This document shows, piece by piece, positions 13,401 to 26,170 of a stretch of 64,000 bases of DNA. Source of the stretch: Beaufortia kweichowensis. Taxonomy: Eukaryota; Chordata; Actinopteri; Cypriniformes; Gastromyzontidae. The translations under genes and the position numbers were made by a program. The notes beneath the pieces were generated by a model. It was not told the DNA's origin, did not search any database, and saw only the letters and a program-made list of their open reading frames with translations. Every line of letters starts with the position of its first letter. Positions within the stretch are counted from its first letter, which is position 1. The stretch lies in the NCBI GenBank assembly GCA_019155185.1, contig CM032817.1, forward strand, positions 1,911,129 to 1,975,128. Reading direction: 5' to 3'.

Positions 13401-15550
13401 ATGTTGTATGGGTCATTCTCACGAAACCACCGAAACATAATAGCAGTAAAGATTTTAATTATAAAACATATAATTCGGTAACAGAAAAAATGAATCTAAC
13501 AAACATAATTGTGTTCTCTGCATGGGACAAACAATAATTTTAACATTGTAACATTATTTATTTTTGTATTTTACTGCTTTTTCTGCAAAAAAATCTCATA
13601 ATCGTAACACGTCCAGATTTGTCTGAGTACATTATATGTTGTAATTTAAACAAAGTAAAATTAAAATATTCCGAAAAAAATAATTGGATGTTCTAATAGA
13701 CGTCTCAAATAACAAAAAAAGACAAATAGATCATGGACAAAATATTGACGTATAATTAAAATGATGAACTAGTGGTAAAAGGAAGTGTCCATAACTGATG
13801 TTCTCATGCTCCGTAACATTTTTAAAGGACTGTTTACACACACAGATATTTATATTGTTTAATTTTGTGTCATCTGTCAGCTGTTCATATGGCTACCAGG
13901 TAAAAAGACTTGTTTTTAGTTCTGTAGTTAAAAAAATATTCTCTTGTCAAACTGTGTACACGACTTTTTTTACTTTTCTCATTACCGTTACAGGCATTTT
14001 TCCACATTTAAAAAAAAAATATTTATAATATTCTATTTAAATATACTATAATAATGTCTAATTATGTATAATGCATAAAAACTAGCTTAGGCAAGTTTTT
14101 TAGCTAAACATGCCATATGATTTACAGTTTTCAATGGTTACGTTAATGAGACTTTTTTAAGGCCTTTTTTAAAAGAAAAATAATTCTCTAAAATGATCAG
14201 TTATAGATTTTAAATGAATGCTTTTAAACACATCAATCCTTGTTTTTAATGAATAATAAGGGATTTTGTTGATATAAACATTTTTTTTAAATCATGTTTG
14301 ACATCCTGAAACCAAGATTTCGTGAGAATCACCCGTAGATGCTTTTCTATGGCAATTTTCTTATCCTCGTGTCTTATTTTTTCTTGAATTATGAATTTTA
14401 GACTTTAATTACCAAGCTAAACAGGATGTAAAACACTGTAAATGTTCATTGGTGGAAATGAAAAAATTGGTACTTACTCATGGGTCTTCTGGGGTCGCCT
14501 GCATGTAGAAATATAAAAATGTACATATTAATCGCCTGTTATTTGTAAGGATTTCAAATTGAACAAAATGTACATCTTCTTCTGTAGCGGTACTTGGCTA
14601 TGCAAAAGTCAATATCACTATTTTTCAAACACTTTTTTTTTTTAGTTTTTTTATTTATTTAAATCCCTCACCCTACGTTTGAGCAGTAGCAAAAGTGATA
14701 CCTGCACTAGCAAAGCCCCACTAGTTGTACACGTAGTTGAATATGTTATTCTATATGTAACAGTAAAGGCCCTTACGTATGCAAATCAGTTCAAGGACGT
14801 GTTCCAGGGTTGCAGTGCCATTTTTATCAACGCAGCGGAGCTGGTTCGATGTTCCTGCCTTTCTTACGAATCCATCTTCACACTGAATGCGAATTGTTTT
14901 ATTAATGGGAATGGTTGAGTTAAGAAGAACTGTTTGCTGTTTCTTAGTCAGCGGTTGACACACACCTAAAAAGAGGAGAGATGTCACAAAAACAGAAAGA
15001 TATAACTATAAATATGACTAATCTGTTACTGATATCAACAAATTTAAATGCACAACATTACACGTCTCTACCCGTGTCCAAACTATCTGTTGCCAAAGGT
15101 AAATATCCATACACTTTTAAGGAATTCTGTAGGAAACACTGGGTTCTCAAATAGTATATTATATTTATCATCTGTGGTGTTTTGTCTTGCAGTACTGTAG
15201 AATTAAAGTACATTTCTAAACAAAACAGTGCACATCAAATCTGTTATGAAAAATAGACTAAAGGTACACAACTTTCCCCATGCAATGGAATGAGGAAAGA
15301 GAGGGAACACGATCATTAATCATACTACTATCTGTATTTATTATTCACAAAAAAAAAAAAAAAAAAACTAAACGTAAAATCCCATTTTTCTCATCGTTTT
15401 CTAATGATAATGAATAATAATTCTGTGACTGTACAGAAATGTACTCTGTTGTTTTAAATTTTGTCGTCCCTGGAGAAACATAAGTGATCCATTATTATGC
15501 CATTTCCAGTAAAGCCTAGTTTGGAGATTAAGTAGGCAGGATTAAGCAGC

Positions 15551-15634
<84 letters not shown>

Positions 15635-17393
15635 ATGCATTATGAATAATTGGAAAAAGGACAGACCACAGACCAGGACTCAAACTCGGTCACCCAAAGT
15701 GCTACCGTGCAACACCACTGTTCAGACCACTAAGCTATAGGCCTGAAGGTTTCTTTTTGGTTAAACTATTGCTTTCCTGTAGGTGCAGTAAGTGATCAAA
15801 ACACCTAGATCATGCCACATCCATTTGTGCCGTTTTATTACACATCCGTTTTATTAATAACCCCGAACACATAACACTCACAATTTTTCCTGCAGTTATA
15901 TTAATGGTATCCAACACTTTCAAAAAAGGAAGAGAAACAGTCGCTGGGACGGTACCCATTAAAAAGGCCTTAATATTTACCATTTAGGTACATTAATGTA
16001 TTTTTGAGGTACCAATATGTACCTTTGAACTAAACTAATAGTTTTTGTAATGACAGCTTTTGTACCTTTTTTATGATCTGATCTATGCCTTACTTCGAAC
16101 CCCTAGATATTTAACTATAAGGACAGTCGCAGGTTGTGGCAGCAGGTTGATGCAAGTTAGTTCTTGAGTTATTTGTTTAAGCAAATAAATATTTCTATTA
16201 AATATAGGTTGAAAACACACCTAATGTACTATGACTAGTTACCCACAGAAGTGTGTAGGTACGCTGATGTGAAACCTTTTGGGTTAACCTAAAGTTCTGC
16301 TGAAAGAGCCATATGCTCAGTAGTGATGATTACACAATGACATCTTTCACAATGATATCAGTAGAAGAGTCCTCTCAAAATGATCATTTCCACCCCAGCA
16401 GGGCGTTGGAACAATGTTGCACAACATTGGCTCACTGTTTTTTATTATCTATTCAAACAAAAGTGCTTGATTAGTGATGTAAAATGTTTGGTTACATTCT
16501 TCTACTATTGTTGCCTCTCTATGATGCATCGCTTTATTGTTTCCTCAGTATTTGTAAGAAGGATGAAAGCATCTGCTTAATGCCTAAATGTAAAAGTAAA
16601 AAATGGCAACACCAGTTTAATGCCAAATGCAAAGAAAAAAAGAAAGTGTGCGCTAGAAATGGACTCTCAGTGGGTCATCATATTTGATGTTATTCAGATA
16701 AAACCAATCACATTAACTGATTTCCTTCGAAATAGACCAAGACGACTTTAAAGTGTGTAAAAAAATAGGTATTAGGATTAAACATTCTGTTAAATGTTAA
16801 AATATTTCTAGATAAAAATACCTAAAGTCCAGTTAGCTTACTAGGAGGACATACAATATGCATTTGTTTTACATTGCAAAAGGGTCTTAGGATTGTGTAA
16901 GATTTGGAAATATTTCAGATTCCAAGCTGGATGTCTGGGTCACAGAGAGGTCACAGGCAAAAAAAACGACTAGTTTCGGAACATAATGTATGTTTTATGT
17001 TGAAATTTCGCCACATAATTTACACACTATTAAAAGAAACGTTGAAAAGCCTTTGAGATTACACTCCACAGGAAATGAATAAGATTATACTCAAAATATA
17101 TGAGACTGCCAGATGAGTGGATTTTCACTTTCCTTTATTCTTTCATTTCATTTGCTTTTTCAATACGCGGTTTCGTTTCTTCCCCATACGAATGAACATA
17201 AATGCTGATGAGTCATTCAATGTCATTTCTAATGAATTTGACTTGGGCAGTTTGTTTATCCTGCATGTCATATGCATTTTGTCATAATACATGAACGTAG
17301 TAGTTCAGTAACGCTTACAAACTCACCGCTTGCTCCTGCAGTATTATGATGGTATTCGGCCATCGCTAAAATGAATAAAACCAGCACGCGCAT
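10417..17393 (-). CDS. il15ra: Interleukin-15 receptor subunit alpha
   Basis: Eight minus-strand exons: 17327-17393, 14777-14965, 14478-14498, 13184-13282, 12907-13107, 10829-10834, 10610-10682 and 10417-10525. They total 765 nt (254 aa). Exon 1 encodes a signal peptide (MRVLVLFILAMA). Exon 2 is one complete sushi/CCP domain with four Cys and the hallmark GFVRKAGTS, matching GFKRKAGTS of mammalian IL-15R alpha. It ends in the CIRDP-like junction. Two exons form a Thr/Ser-rich mucin-like stalk. The transmembrane segment is ISGAAGVIVLSLAAAAVFYL, followed by a tail of about 36 residues. The protein binds IL-15 with high affinity and presents it in trans to cells carrying the beta and gamma chains. 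The 6-nt exon keeps frame whether used or skipped and so remains uncertain. Start choice: the Met before the hydrophobic signal; an in-frame upstream Met would spoil the signal peptide. Neighbour rbm17 supports orthology. Confidence 0.9.
12265..12600 (+). repeat. Dispersed repeat family A, copy 1
   Basis: This intronic segment of il15ra shares several blocks with 19000-19290, 29270-29760 and 46722-46930: ATGTGACATTTTCAGTCAAA, TTCTCACAGAATGTATTTAT, and near the end ATTGACATCTGAGCTATCAG followed by a GATGAAAACCTTTG-like end. The class is unknown. The short frames within it are not protein genes. Confidence 0.7.
13410..14334. mobile_element. Inverted-repeat DNA transposon, non-autonomous
   Basis: The left end is GGGTCATTCTCACGAAACC. 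The right end is the complement of GGGTGATTCTCACGAAATC. They form about 18-bp terminal inverted repeats around 925 bp of AT-rich DNA. No transposase is recognised inside, although a 76-codon frame exists at 13798-14028. It occupies the il15ra intron between the two exons 13282 and 14478. No convincing target duplication is visible. Confidence 0.7.
15553..15631. repeat. (GA)n microsatellite
   Basis: About 78 bp of uninterrupted GA dinucleotides in the first intron of il15ra. It gives a spurious Arg-Glu repeat frame. Confidence 0.95.
15648..15745 (-). repeat. tRNA-derived SINE head or tRNA pseudogene
   Basis: Read on the minus strand, the segment has a tRNA A-box-like TATAGCTTAGTGGTCTGA and, about 45 nt later, a B-box-like GAGTTTGAGTCC. 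The spacing suits an internal RNA polymerase III promoter, but the stems do not fold into a complete tRNA, so a SINE head or decayed tRNA copy is likelier than a functional tRNA. Confidence 0.45.
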
Positions 17394-17529
17394 GTCCACT
17401 TCTCCCGGTAGGTTTAAATGGAAATCCGTCGGGTAAAGCTGTTTATAAAATAACCACGAAAAGCAGAAAGATGCGACATTTGTAAGCGTGTGAGAGGAAA
17501 CGTCACATTGAACCCACACCATCTTTCAC

Positions 17530-19800
17530 TTTCACTTGAGGGCGCGTCACTGTAAAGTGCGCGCCAAAGACGGGAGCTATTTGCACTTCCTGAAATACAA
17601 ACACAGAATAACAGGGTTGATGTTGTTAGTGAACTTAAATTTTAGGTAGCTTGGTTCTGTGTAAATAAAAAAAGTACAGTATGCAAATACAGAATACACA
17701 TTAAAATGACGTTGCCAACAAATTACCTCATTTTTGAATAGTGAAAAGCTTTTGCCGAATCAAAAGTCCAAGAAAATAATATGACAGCATTTCAATGAAT
17801 TACTATTTTACTAATTACTATTTTACCCAGTTGCTGTTACTTATACAAATAAGTTGAAGTCGTTCACCTTAATTTAATGAGTTGAAGTAATGAAGAAACA
17901 GGTCTCTTGATGGTACACATTGTCTGCAAAGCCCTCAAATGAAAGACTTCCCAGAGAAGAAACGTTCAGCAGAATGGACCAAAGACATCCGATGACTAAT
18001 CACAACTCGGCATCCTGAAAAATCTTTATTAGACTTGATGTAGATTTGAACTGCACAAAACAATCAATTACTGGGATTTAAACTGTGCCAGTAACATATT
18101 TAAGGAAAATACATCCTTGGGACTTTTCTTGAGATTGAACTGAAAACAGTAAAATAACTTTTTGCTTATTTACACTCATTTTCAGATCACATTTCGTTTG
18201 GAAGAAATTACATCATCTTTGACCACCATCTGGAAACATTTTAACATTCTGGGCCCACTAAACATTCACAAAGGTCATTATTGTACAGGACTGAACTACA
18301 TTTCCAAACTCTCTATTTCTATTTAGGAAAGAACAATTTGATAAATTAAAAAACAATTTCATGCGTGTTTCATAAGATATTGCAGTCACTTAAAGAAATT
18401 ATTAATGTTGGTCAGTTTCATGTGCTGGTACATCTATATTGAGCACATCTATGTACTGATCATATCAGTAATATTTCCTGGAACTTGATATTTTAACTTT
18501 AATAACAACTCCAGCATGCCAGTCTCTGACTCACTTGGTTGAAAATAGATCACTTGACAGTTGTTTATGCAGAGGCCTGCAACGAAATTAGAACAATCCA
18601 AAAGTAATGTTACTAATATAGGGGTTTTAAAAAAGTCCCTTGACAGTCAATAACCTAATGGACAAAATGAAAATAGAATACTGCTAAAAGATTTCCCCTT
18701 AAGCTTTCCAGTTAAATTTATTGCATGTAATATTTATTGCATGATATTTTAAGCAGCAAACTTTCCAACTGTATTTATATTTAACACACACACACCTACA
18801 CATTTTGCTATTATAACATGAAAATGTTTGTGCAATTACATTTAGGCATTTAACAGTAGCTTTTATCCAAAGTAACTTACAAGAGTGAGAAAAACATTAT
18901 TTAACCCAAAAGATTGTAACAATAACAATGTTTTATAATTTTTTTAAATTGCATTTATACATGTAAAAATAAGTTATATAAATTAAAATAAAGAGTAATA
19001 TTCCAGCGTTATGCATGTGACATTTTCAGTCAAAATTCTGAATATAAATTCTCACAAAATGTATTTATTACCAATATATTTCAACATATATCTGTTTATA
19101 TTTTACTCTCAATATAGTTCAGATAGCAGAAAAATATCATTCTATGCACAAGTTTTTATTTTGAAAAAGGGAAATATACATGCATTATGGATGTGACAAA
19201 AAAGAACAACATACTTTGTAGAATTTTTGTGAATTAAAATGCACAAACAAGAAACAATAATAGCCGCAACAAATGGAGAAGGTTGTATGTTAGTAGGTTT
19301 AAAACTTTGTGAGACATAAGGTTCTTCACGCCTATTCGCCACTAGAGGGCGACAGTACACAATTATTTGTTTAGTGTTTCAATAGGTCTTTCTAAGAAAC
19401 TCCATGTTACTGTACACTAGAGTGTCCTATTAGTTATAAATTCGGTGATCAAATTCTGGTTTACCTAACTATTAGATATTTTAGGTAAATAATTACAGAA
19501 TAGAAGATGTAAAGGTCATCTATATATATATATATACTATATCTATATATGCACCTGTTTTCAGTGACTATTTGTTGAAAAAAAAAAAGTAGAAATCCAG
19601 GCCACATTCGTGGAAAGTGCAAATTATTAGGATCTTTAAATGAAAACTAGCAAGCGCCAACACATAAAAACGGTCGTATTGCAACACAGCAATAATATTG
19701 TTTATTTGTTTATTTTACGAGATACAAAATTTACAAAAATTCAAAAATGGCATTACCAACTTAAGGTGTTAGACACTGTAGAAAACAATTTTTTTCATCT
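17530..19800. other. Intergenic region between il15ra and rbm17
   Basis: The two genes are divergent. This 2.3 kb has no sushi domain or other coding exon that I recognise, although IL2RA occupies this position in human. It holds a reversed SINE tail near 18833-18885 (TTTTATCCAAAGTAACTTA), repeat family A copy 2 at 19000-19290 and AT-rich DNA. Confidence 0.6.
19000..19290 (+). repeat. Dispersed repeat family A, copy 2
   Basis: Shares ATGTGACATTTTCAGTCAAA and TATAAATTCTCACAAAATGT with copy 1 in il15ra. It also shares AAATGCACAA...CAACAAATGGAGAAGG with copy 3 at 29270. Confidence 0.7.
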
Positions 19801-19824
19801 GAAACACTTTTGCGTTTGGTCATT

Positions 19825-19919
19825 GCCGACGACGTCATCCACATGCGACAAAGCGACAGCGTCTCGTAGCATGTTGTGCTAACCGGCTGTGCAGACGAGC
19901 AGATTTGTTTCGGATAAAT
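19825..19919 (+). promoter_or_regulatory. rbm17 promoter and non-coding first exon (inferred)
   Basis: A CpG-bearing stretch contains a CRE-like GACGTCAT (19831-19838). It is followed by sequence ending at a good splice donor, AAAT|GTAAGT, with the exon end at 19919. The next acceptor is just upstream of the rbm17 ATG at 20721. The exact transcription start cannot be read from sequence. Confidence 0.45.
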
Positions 19920-20720
19920 GTAAGTTTCTTGTAGCACAAATTTTATAATTATATTTTATGAGTGGTTTTATATTAAACAGTGACACCTAACATATAATAA
20001 TACGACACAGTAAGAGTTGCTTGCCCACTGCCTGTGAATTATGAATGTAAAAAATATTACATGTACTGTAGTAATCATCGAACTCTGTATTGTATTAACT
20101 TTACTATGTTTTATTTTGTATCGTTCAACAATATATACATTTATATTAATGAGATTTTGTATTTAAAAGACATGTATACATCAAAGTGACGTTATCAAAG
20201 CACATCATGCATGGAGTACAATGTATATTATATTATATATATTATAAACCATTAAGTCTGCTTATGAGTTTGTGTGTTAAAATCTTTTAATCTGAAGGTG
20301 TATATTTCAATGTTTGAATTAATTTTGTGGGGAAAAAATATAATTGTGCCAACATACTAATTTCTGTAATCAGAAAATCAAATAATGAGCAAAGCAGCCA
20401 ATAATAGTCCAGTATAGATAGAAATTCCTTCAGTGCTGTTTTTAAAGCTTCCCGGGTTGAGACTCAAGAAGCTGGATGATAAAATGTCAAGAGTGTGATT
20501 TTACAAATTCTAGATAAAGAGTGACTACTATTTGATGATGCTAAAGTTAATTAATTTTGGATGCTTTTAGTCACAACATATAGCCCATAGTTACAATTGT
20601 GTTATTTCATGGTTTTGATGAGTTTACTATTCAATATGATTAGTTTACTCTTTTCATTTAATAATAAAAGTAAATCTGCCACTGTATATTTCAGCATTTC
20701 TTGTTAAGGAAGGACGTAAA

Positions 20721-23700
20721 ATGTCTTTATATGACGATCTGGGGGTCGCAACCAGCGACACCAAAACAGAAGGATGGTCTAAAAACTTCAAACTGCTTCA
20801 GTCTCAGCTAAAAGTGAAGAAAGCTGCTTTGACACAAGCGAAGGTTGGTGTCAGTTGATATGTTTATCCTGGTATTAATGTTTAATAATAAACTGAACCA
20901 CGGCGACAGCTTACAGGATGGTTGATTTATAAAAGCACAGTTGCAAATGATATACATTATTTTGCAGACACAGAAGATGAGGCAGTCAAATGTTTTGGCT
21001 CCAGTTATTGATCTAAAGAGAGGCAGTACAGCAGATGACAGACAGATCTCTGATACACCTCCACACATCGCTGCTGGAATGAAAGTAAGATGTATATTTG
21101 TACAAGAATGTGTTTGTCTTAATACAAATGAGATTATTTAGGAAAGATGTGTTGCGTGTTGGAAAATGTGTTTGTTCCAATAATGCTGGCAAAAAACATA
21201 ATAATGTGAAGAAATGGATTTATATTCCATGCTGATATCGTTCATTATTTTAAGTATGTGCCTGTTTTAGGACTCTGTGTCAGGTGGGTTTTCATCTGGT
21301 GATGTGCTGATCCCATTGGCTGATGAGTACGACCCCATGTTCCCCAATGACTATGAGAAAGTGGTGAAGAGACATCGAGAGGAACGTCAGCGGCAGAGAG
21401 AACAGGAGCGACAGAAGGAGATTGAGGAGAGAGAGAAGTATGTGTTATTAATACTTAATGTGATAGTGGCATATGATAGACACAGATTGCCTCGATGGCC
21501 TTTTATTGCGTCTTTTGTCCAGATATAAATAAACACCAAAAAGTTGACATGAATTTGCTATCAGCAATACACAGATGTTGCATGCCAGTCAAAAATGAAA
21601 ATGGACTAAAAATGTATTGCAATCTGACCGGTAACACTGAAGTTCATATCTAAAGATTAAGTTTCAAACTACATTTACTGGTGGTTAAGATCAGGCTTGT
21701 AAAAATATATTGAATATTCATAAATATTTGATCATTTAAAATATAATTTTTGCTCTTTACATTACAAACTATCTTAACAAAACCATAAACACCTAACCAG
21801 ATTAAAAAAATGTTTATTTTAATTGTTTGCTATCTGTTTTGTCTTGTGTGTGTGTGTTAGGAAACGCAAAGAGAGGCATGAAGGAGGAGGCGGAGCTCCC
21901 AGCGGATTTTCACGCTTCCCAGCGGAGGCCGAGTCGGATGAGGATGAAGAGTATGAACGAGAAAAAAAGAAGAGAAGTGAGTGTCACCTTTGTTCAGTGC
22001 TCCCTCTCTCACTTTTTAATGTGTTTTTAGTGTGTTTAATGATCTCATTTCTGTCTGGTACACAGGTTTGGGTGGAGCTGCCATAGCCCCTCCCACATCA
22101 CTGGTGGAGCGAGACGGTGAGTAAACCTTTTTTAAGGTTTTTTATGAAATCATTACAGTATACTGTATAAGTATGAGTGGACTGTTTATTTCTAAAAAGT
22201 TGTTTTTATAGATATAAAAAAATCTTTGTGGTGGCAAAAATGTGTTTATCACCACTAGGTTGCAGTATTACACTGTTTTTAATAATAATAAAACATTGCA
22301 CGTTTGTTCCTGCAACAGTATCGTTCTCATATGATGATGATGGTCGGCAGCGGTCGAAAGCAGCGATACCACCTCCTGTGTACGAAGATTCTGACAGACC
22401 CCGATCTCCACCGGGACCAACTAATTCATTCCTGGCAAACATGGGGTGAGAGTGCCTTTCGAATACCAGCTTTACACTCACAGACATTATTACACACATG
22501 AAATTGCTATAGGGTAATATGAAAATTGTTTTACAGTGGTACAGTTGCTCATAAAATCATGCAGAAATATGGATTCCGGGAAGGGCAGGGCCTGGGGAAA
22601 CACGAGCAAGGTTTGAGCACAGCGCTCTCAGTGGAAAAAACCAGCAAGCGAGGGGGCAAGATTATTATTGGAGACTCGACAGAAAAGAGTGAGATCACAC
22701 ACATACACACACAAACCCTCATGAAAGCCCACGCATCTCATAGTTTCACAAATTCCAATTTTTTTATATCATGCTCGTTCCCGTCTCCATGTTTGCCATA
22801 TTTGCTCAATCACGTGCATGACTTTGTTCATTCATGTTTGTGTGTGTTTCAGCGTCGGGATCAAATCAGAATGTGGTTGATCCGCTCGGCTCTAATTCAT
22901 CAGGTTTGGCTCCTTTTCAGTTATCTGCTAGAACTATTTCTTTGTTCATCTGTATGTATGTGTCATCACACATAAATACACATATGTGTCATGAATTATG
23001 GTCACTCACATAAATACATTAAGGCTCATTATGTATGTCAGGTGTAGTTTTACTTTGCTATAAAGAGCCAGTAAAAGTGACTTGTTAATCGATAATGTTC
23101 TGATAAATCCATGATGATAAATCATTCTTTTGTATTTCAAAAGCGGATGCGTCAAAGAAAAACGAGGCCAACCCTCTTACGGAGATTCTCAAATGTCCTA
23201 CGAAAGTGGTCTTGCTGCGGGTAAGCTGTGTGTTAAACTATTGAAAAACGTTGACATTTAGATTGTTCCAAATATAAATATAAATAAATATATATAAAAA
23301 TTGGTACTCTTGGTACTTTATCAACCAGGTCCTTAAGATCTCACCGTAAGATGCTTTCCCATCTATTGTTGTTTCTGCTTTGTATTTAATAATCAGTCAT
23401 CCATCTCAAAGTATTTTATATTCAATAAAAATTTGGTTTTGTAATAAAAGAAACTAGGATGTTTGCAGTTATATTTTTGTATGCAAAACTAATTTCAGAC
23501 ATTTAACCATACGTGTTAATATCAAAAGGTTTTACATATATTACATTAATATCACATTAGCTGTTCGAGTCACTAAATTAGTATTTTATGTGATATCTGT
23601 ATTACTGAAAGCCTAAAATTGTATAGAATTTAAAAAAAAATTTTATTTATGTATTATTTTTTTATTATTATTGATTATAGTTTCGGGCGATGGTCTTTTC

Positions 23701-25942
23701 TATCAAAAGAAACTTAAAATAGAGCAGAAACAGCTTGCTGGAATTCATATAGACTAGTGTATAATGCATCTGTACATCGGAATTGTGTGTGTGTGTGTTT
23801 GCAGAACATGGTTGGAAGAGGAGAAGTGGATGAAGATCTGGAATCCGAGACTAAAGAAGAATGTGAGAAATATGGCAAAGTTGTCAAGTGTGTCATCTTT
23901 GAGGTAAGTGCCGTGTTTAGCATGTCTTGCAGCATCTCTCATTAATATCACTCATTGTACATTCATTGATTCCAGATTGCAGGTGTGACCGACGATGAAG
24001 CTGTCCGCATTTTCCTGGAGTTTGAGCGAGTTGAATCGGCCATTAAAGGTGAGCAGATTAAGAACCAACTTTAGGAGTGAGTTTTCATGCAGGTGGTCTT
24101 TATTTCACATGGCCCAGATCTCATTTAAGTGAAATAGGTAGGTGTGTGAAGACCATCCCTTAGGTGTTACATCACCTGGCTGGTTACATCACTTTCTCTT
24201 GCAGACCAAACTAGTTTAATTCACTTGCTCATTCATTTAATGGATAAGGATAAGTTCACAGAAAAATGTTTGTATGAAAGTTATCATGTATTCATCAGCA
24301 TATTGTTTCAAGCCTATGTGGCATTCTTCTAGGGAAGAATTTTTTTTTAAGTTTTGAAGAATTTCCACACATCCTGGTTTCAGTACAGGAACCAAGAACT
24401 GTCATGCTCCAAGAATAACAAAAAATGTAATATAATTTATTATAAAAGGAAATAATATAAGATGTGCACATGACATGTGTCATTATTATATCATTTAAAT
24501 GGTAGTCTTCATGGATTGCAAAGACATTGCATATCATAAACATAATGTGTATATAGTAAGGGATAATGTAATGGATAACATGAATAATAATGTTTTGATG
24601 TACTTAAATATTCATTTGTGAAACTGGACTAACAGACATTTTTCTGTTAATACAGAGGACTGAAAATCATTATTACTTCTTCATTATTATTTCACTTGGC
24701 CTAAAATAAATTCAAACTGAAGCACTTTCTTTATTAAATAACAACAGAAATACACTGTACCACTGGGGAAAATGATTCATAATTAGAGTCACAGTTTCAG
24801 TTTGTGTTTTTTTTATTATAATATTTACTTTTCCAGTTTGGGAAAGCAACATGTTCACTCTAGAGACGAAAAGTTGGACATACCAGGGGTCCAATATGAG
24901 TTAAATGTTATATATTTAATAAAAAGATATTAAATATTATATATTTAATAAAAAGATATTAAATATTATATATCAATATTTTTTGTCAGTTTTTCCAGGG
25001 TTTTTTTTTGTGAATACACTAGTGACATCTATAACGCAAACAGATGTTAAATAAAAGCCCCAAAATGTTTTTCTTCAGGGACATAAATATTGTTTTTCAT
25101 ATATTCTTAAAGCTAAAATTGCCACAAGATTCTTCTTAATCTTATTCTTAGATTTTCCATACCTGAATGTCTATGGCAGACCCTAGATCCATATGTTAAA
25201 AACTGGACATATTTGGACACTTGGGAATATCTCAATATTAGTAGTGACTCAAACTATAAAGGTTGATTCTCTTAAAGCGGATGCATTAAATCAGGGGTGG
25301 GCAACTGGCGGCCCGTGGGCCGTGCACGGCCCTCATTATCCTTAAATACAGCCCGCAGGACCATATCCGTATGATCGCTGAAAAATGAAAAGACTGCTGT
25401 TAATTCTCCAACCAGGAGAGGGCACTTGTTTGAATAAGCATAACTGCACAAGTTTTATATTTAAACTCGTTGCATTCATTGTATATTGAGTTCCCTCAAT
25501 AAAAAGTAAATTGTAAAACGTGTCTCTAGATTAATACAGTAGCTAATCTGGCCCCCTGGTATGAAGGAGAAAAAATGCTGGCCCTCATCATTATGAAAGT
25601 TGCCCATCCCTGCATTAAATGTTTGGTAATGGTAAAATACTTAACACTTTCTTATTTTAATGCAAAGATTAATCAAAGTGGTGTTCCATTTGGTGTACTG
25701 ATTGTTAGCAGTTTTGTTTTTTTGCAATTACAGTTAAAACCAGTTTCTCACATTTGAACAACTAATATTTTTATTAATATTCAAAACCGGTATGAAGTGT
25801 GTAATATGTATGACGTTTCTTTTGTGCTTTCTCTTCAGCTGTGGTGGATCTGAATGGGCGGTACTTTGGAGGACGGGTGGTTAAGGCCTGCTTTTATAAC
25901 TTGGATAGATTCCGTGTTTTAAATTTGGGTGATCAGGTGTAA
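20721..25942 (+). CDS. rbm17: RNA-binding motif protein 17 (splicing factor 45)
   Basis: Twelve coding exons: 20721-20843, 20968-21084, 21271-21437, 21861-21976, 22066-22116, 22319-22445, 22537-22688, 22853-22903, 23144-23220, 23805-23903, 23976-24048 and 25839-25942. They total 1257 nt (418 aa; the human protein is about 400). It starts MSLYDDLGVATSDTKTEGWS, nearly identical to human. A charged middle region (RHREERQRQREQERQKE) precedes a G-patch in exon 7 (IMQKYGFREGQGLGKHEQGL). The C-terminal U2AF-homology RRM (exons 10-12) keeps the RYF signature in NGRYFGGRVV, used by this domain to bind ULM peptides of SF3B1 and U2AF. The family acts in the nucleus in alternative 3' splice-site choice and DNA repair. 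The last intron (24049-25838) is long and carries a hAT element. Splice phases all agree. Confidence 0.97.
24902..24980. repeat. Short tandem repeat, unit about 31 bp
   Basis: About two and a half copies of a unit containing TATTTAATAAAAAGATATTA, in the last rbm17 intron. Confidence 0.8.
25292..25612. mobile_element. Non-autonomous hAT element with 8-bp target duplication
   Basis: A 321-bp element begins CAGGGGTGGGCAACTGGCGG and ends AAAGTTGCCCATCCCTG. These are terminal inverted repeats of the hAT/Charlie type. It is flanked by a perfect 8-bp direct repeat, CATTAAAT (25284-25291 and 25613-25620), the duplication length typical of hAT. There is no transposase, so it moved using an enzyme supplied elsewhere. 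It is in the last rbm17 intron. Confidence 0.92.
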
Positions 25943-26164
25943 GTAGAAAATCTCTACCAAGAGAAATGAATTAGACTGTCTGTATATAACATGAATAATT
26001 TTGTACACCTTTGTAAAAGTTTAGCTTATATACCTTCACCCGTTATATGTTTTGTAATGGAGGATTTGATTTGTTGTCTCGGATACAAATCATTTATGAA
26101 TTGATTCGTCTGTCATTGTCAGTAAAAATAGCTCATTGTGAATACTGTGATGAAAGAACGCAAA

Positions 26165-26170
26165 AATAAA
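26165..26170 (+). terminator. Candidate poly(A) signal of rbm17
   Basis: AATAAA about 220 nt after the rbm17 stop codon. It is the first canonical hexamer on that strand. Confidence 0.5.

Noticed and set aside
15552..15740. Arg-Glu repeat protein frame
   Set aside because: A direct translation of the (GA)n microsatellite.
15648..15745. Functional tRNA gene
   Set aside because: A- and B-box-like motifs exist, but no full cloverleaf can be drawn and no terminator is in the right place. A SINE head is likelier.
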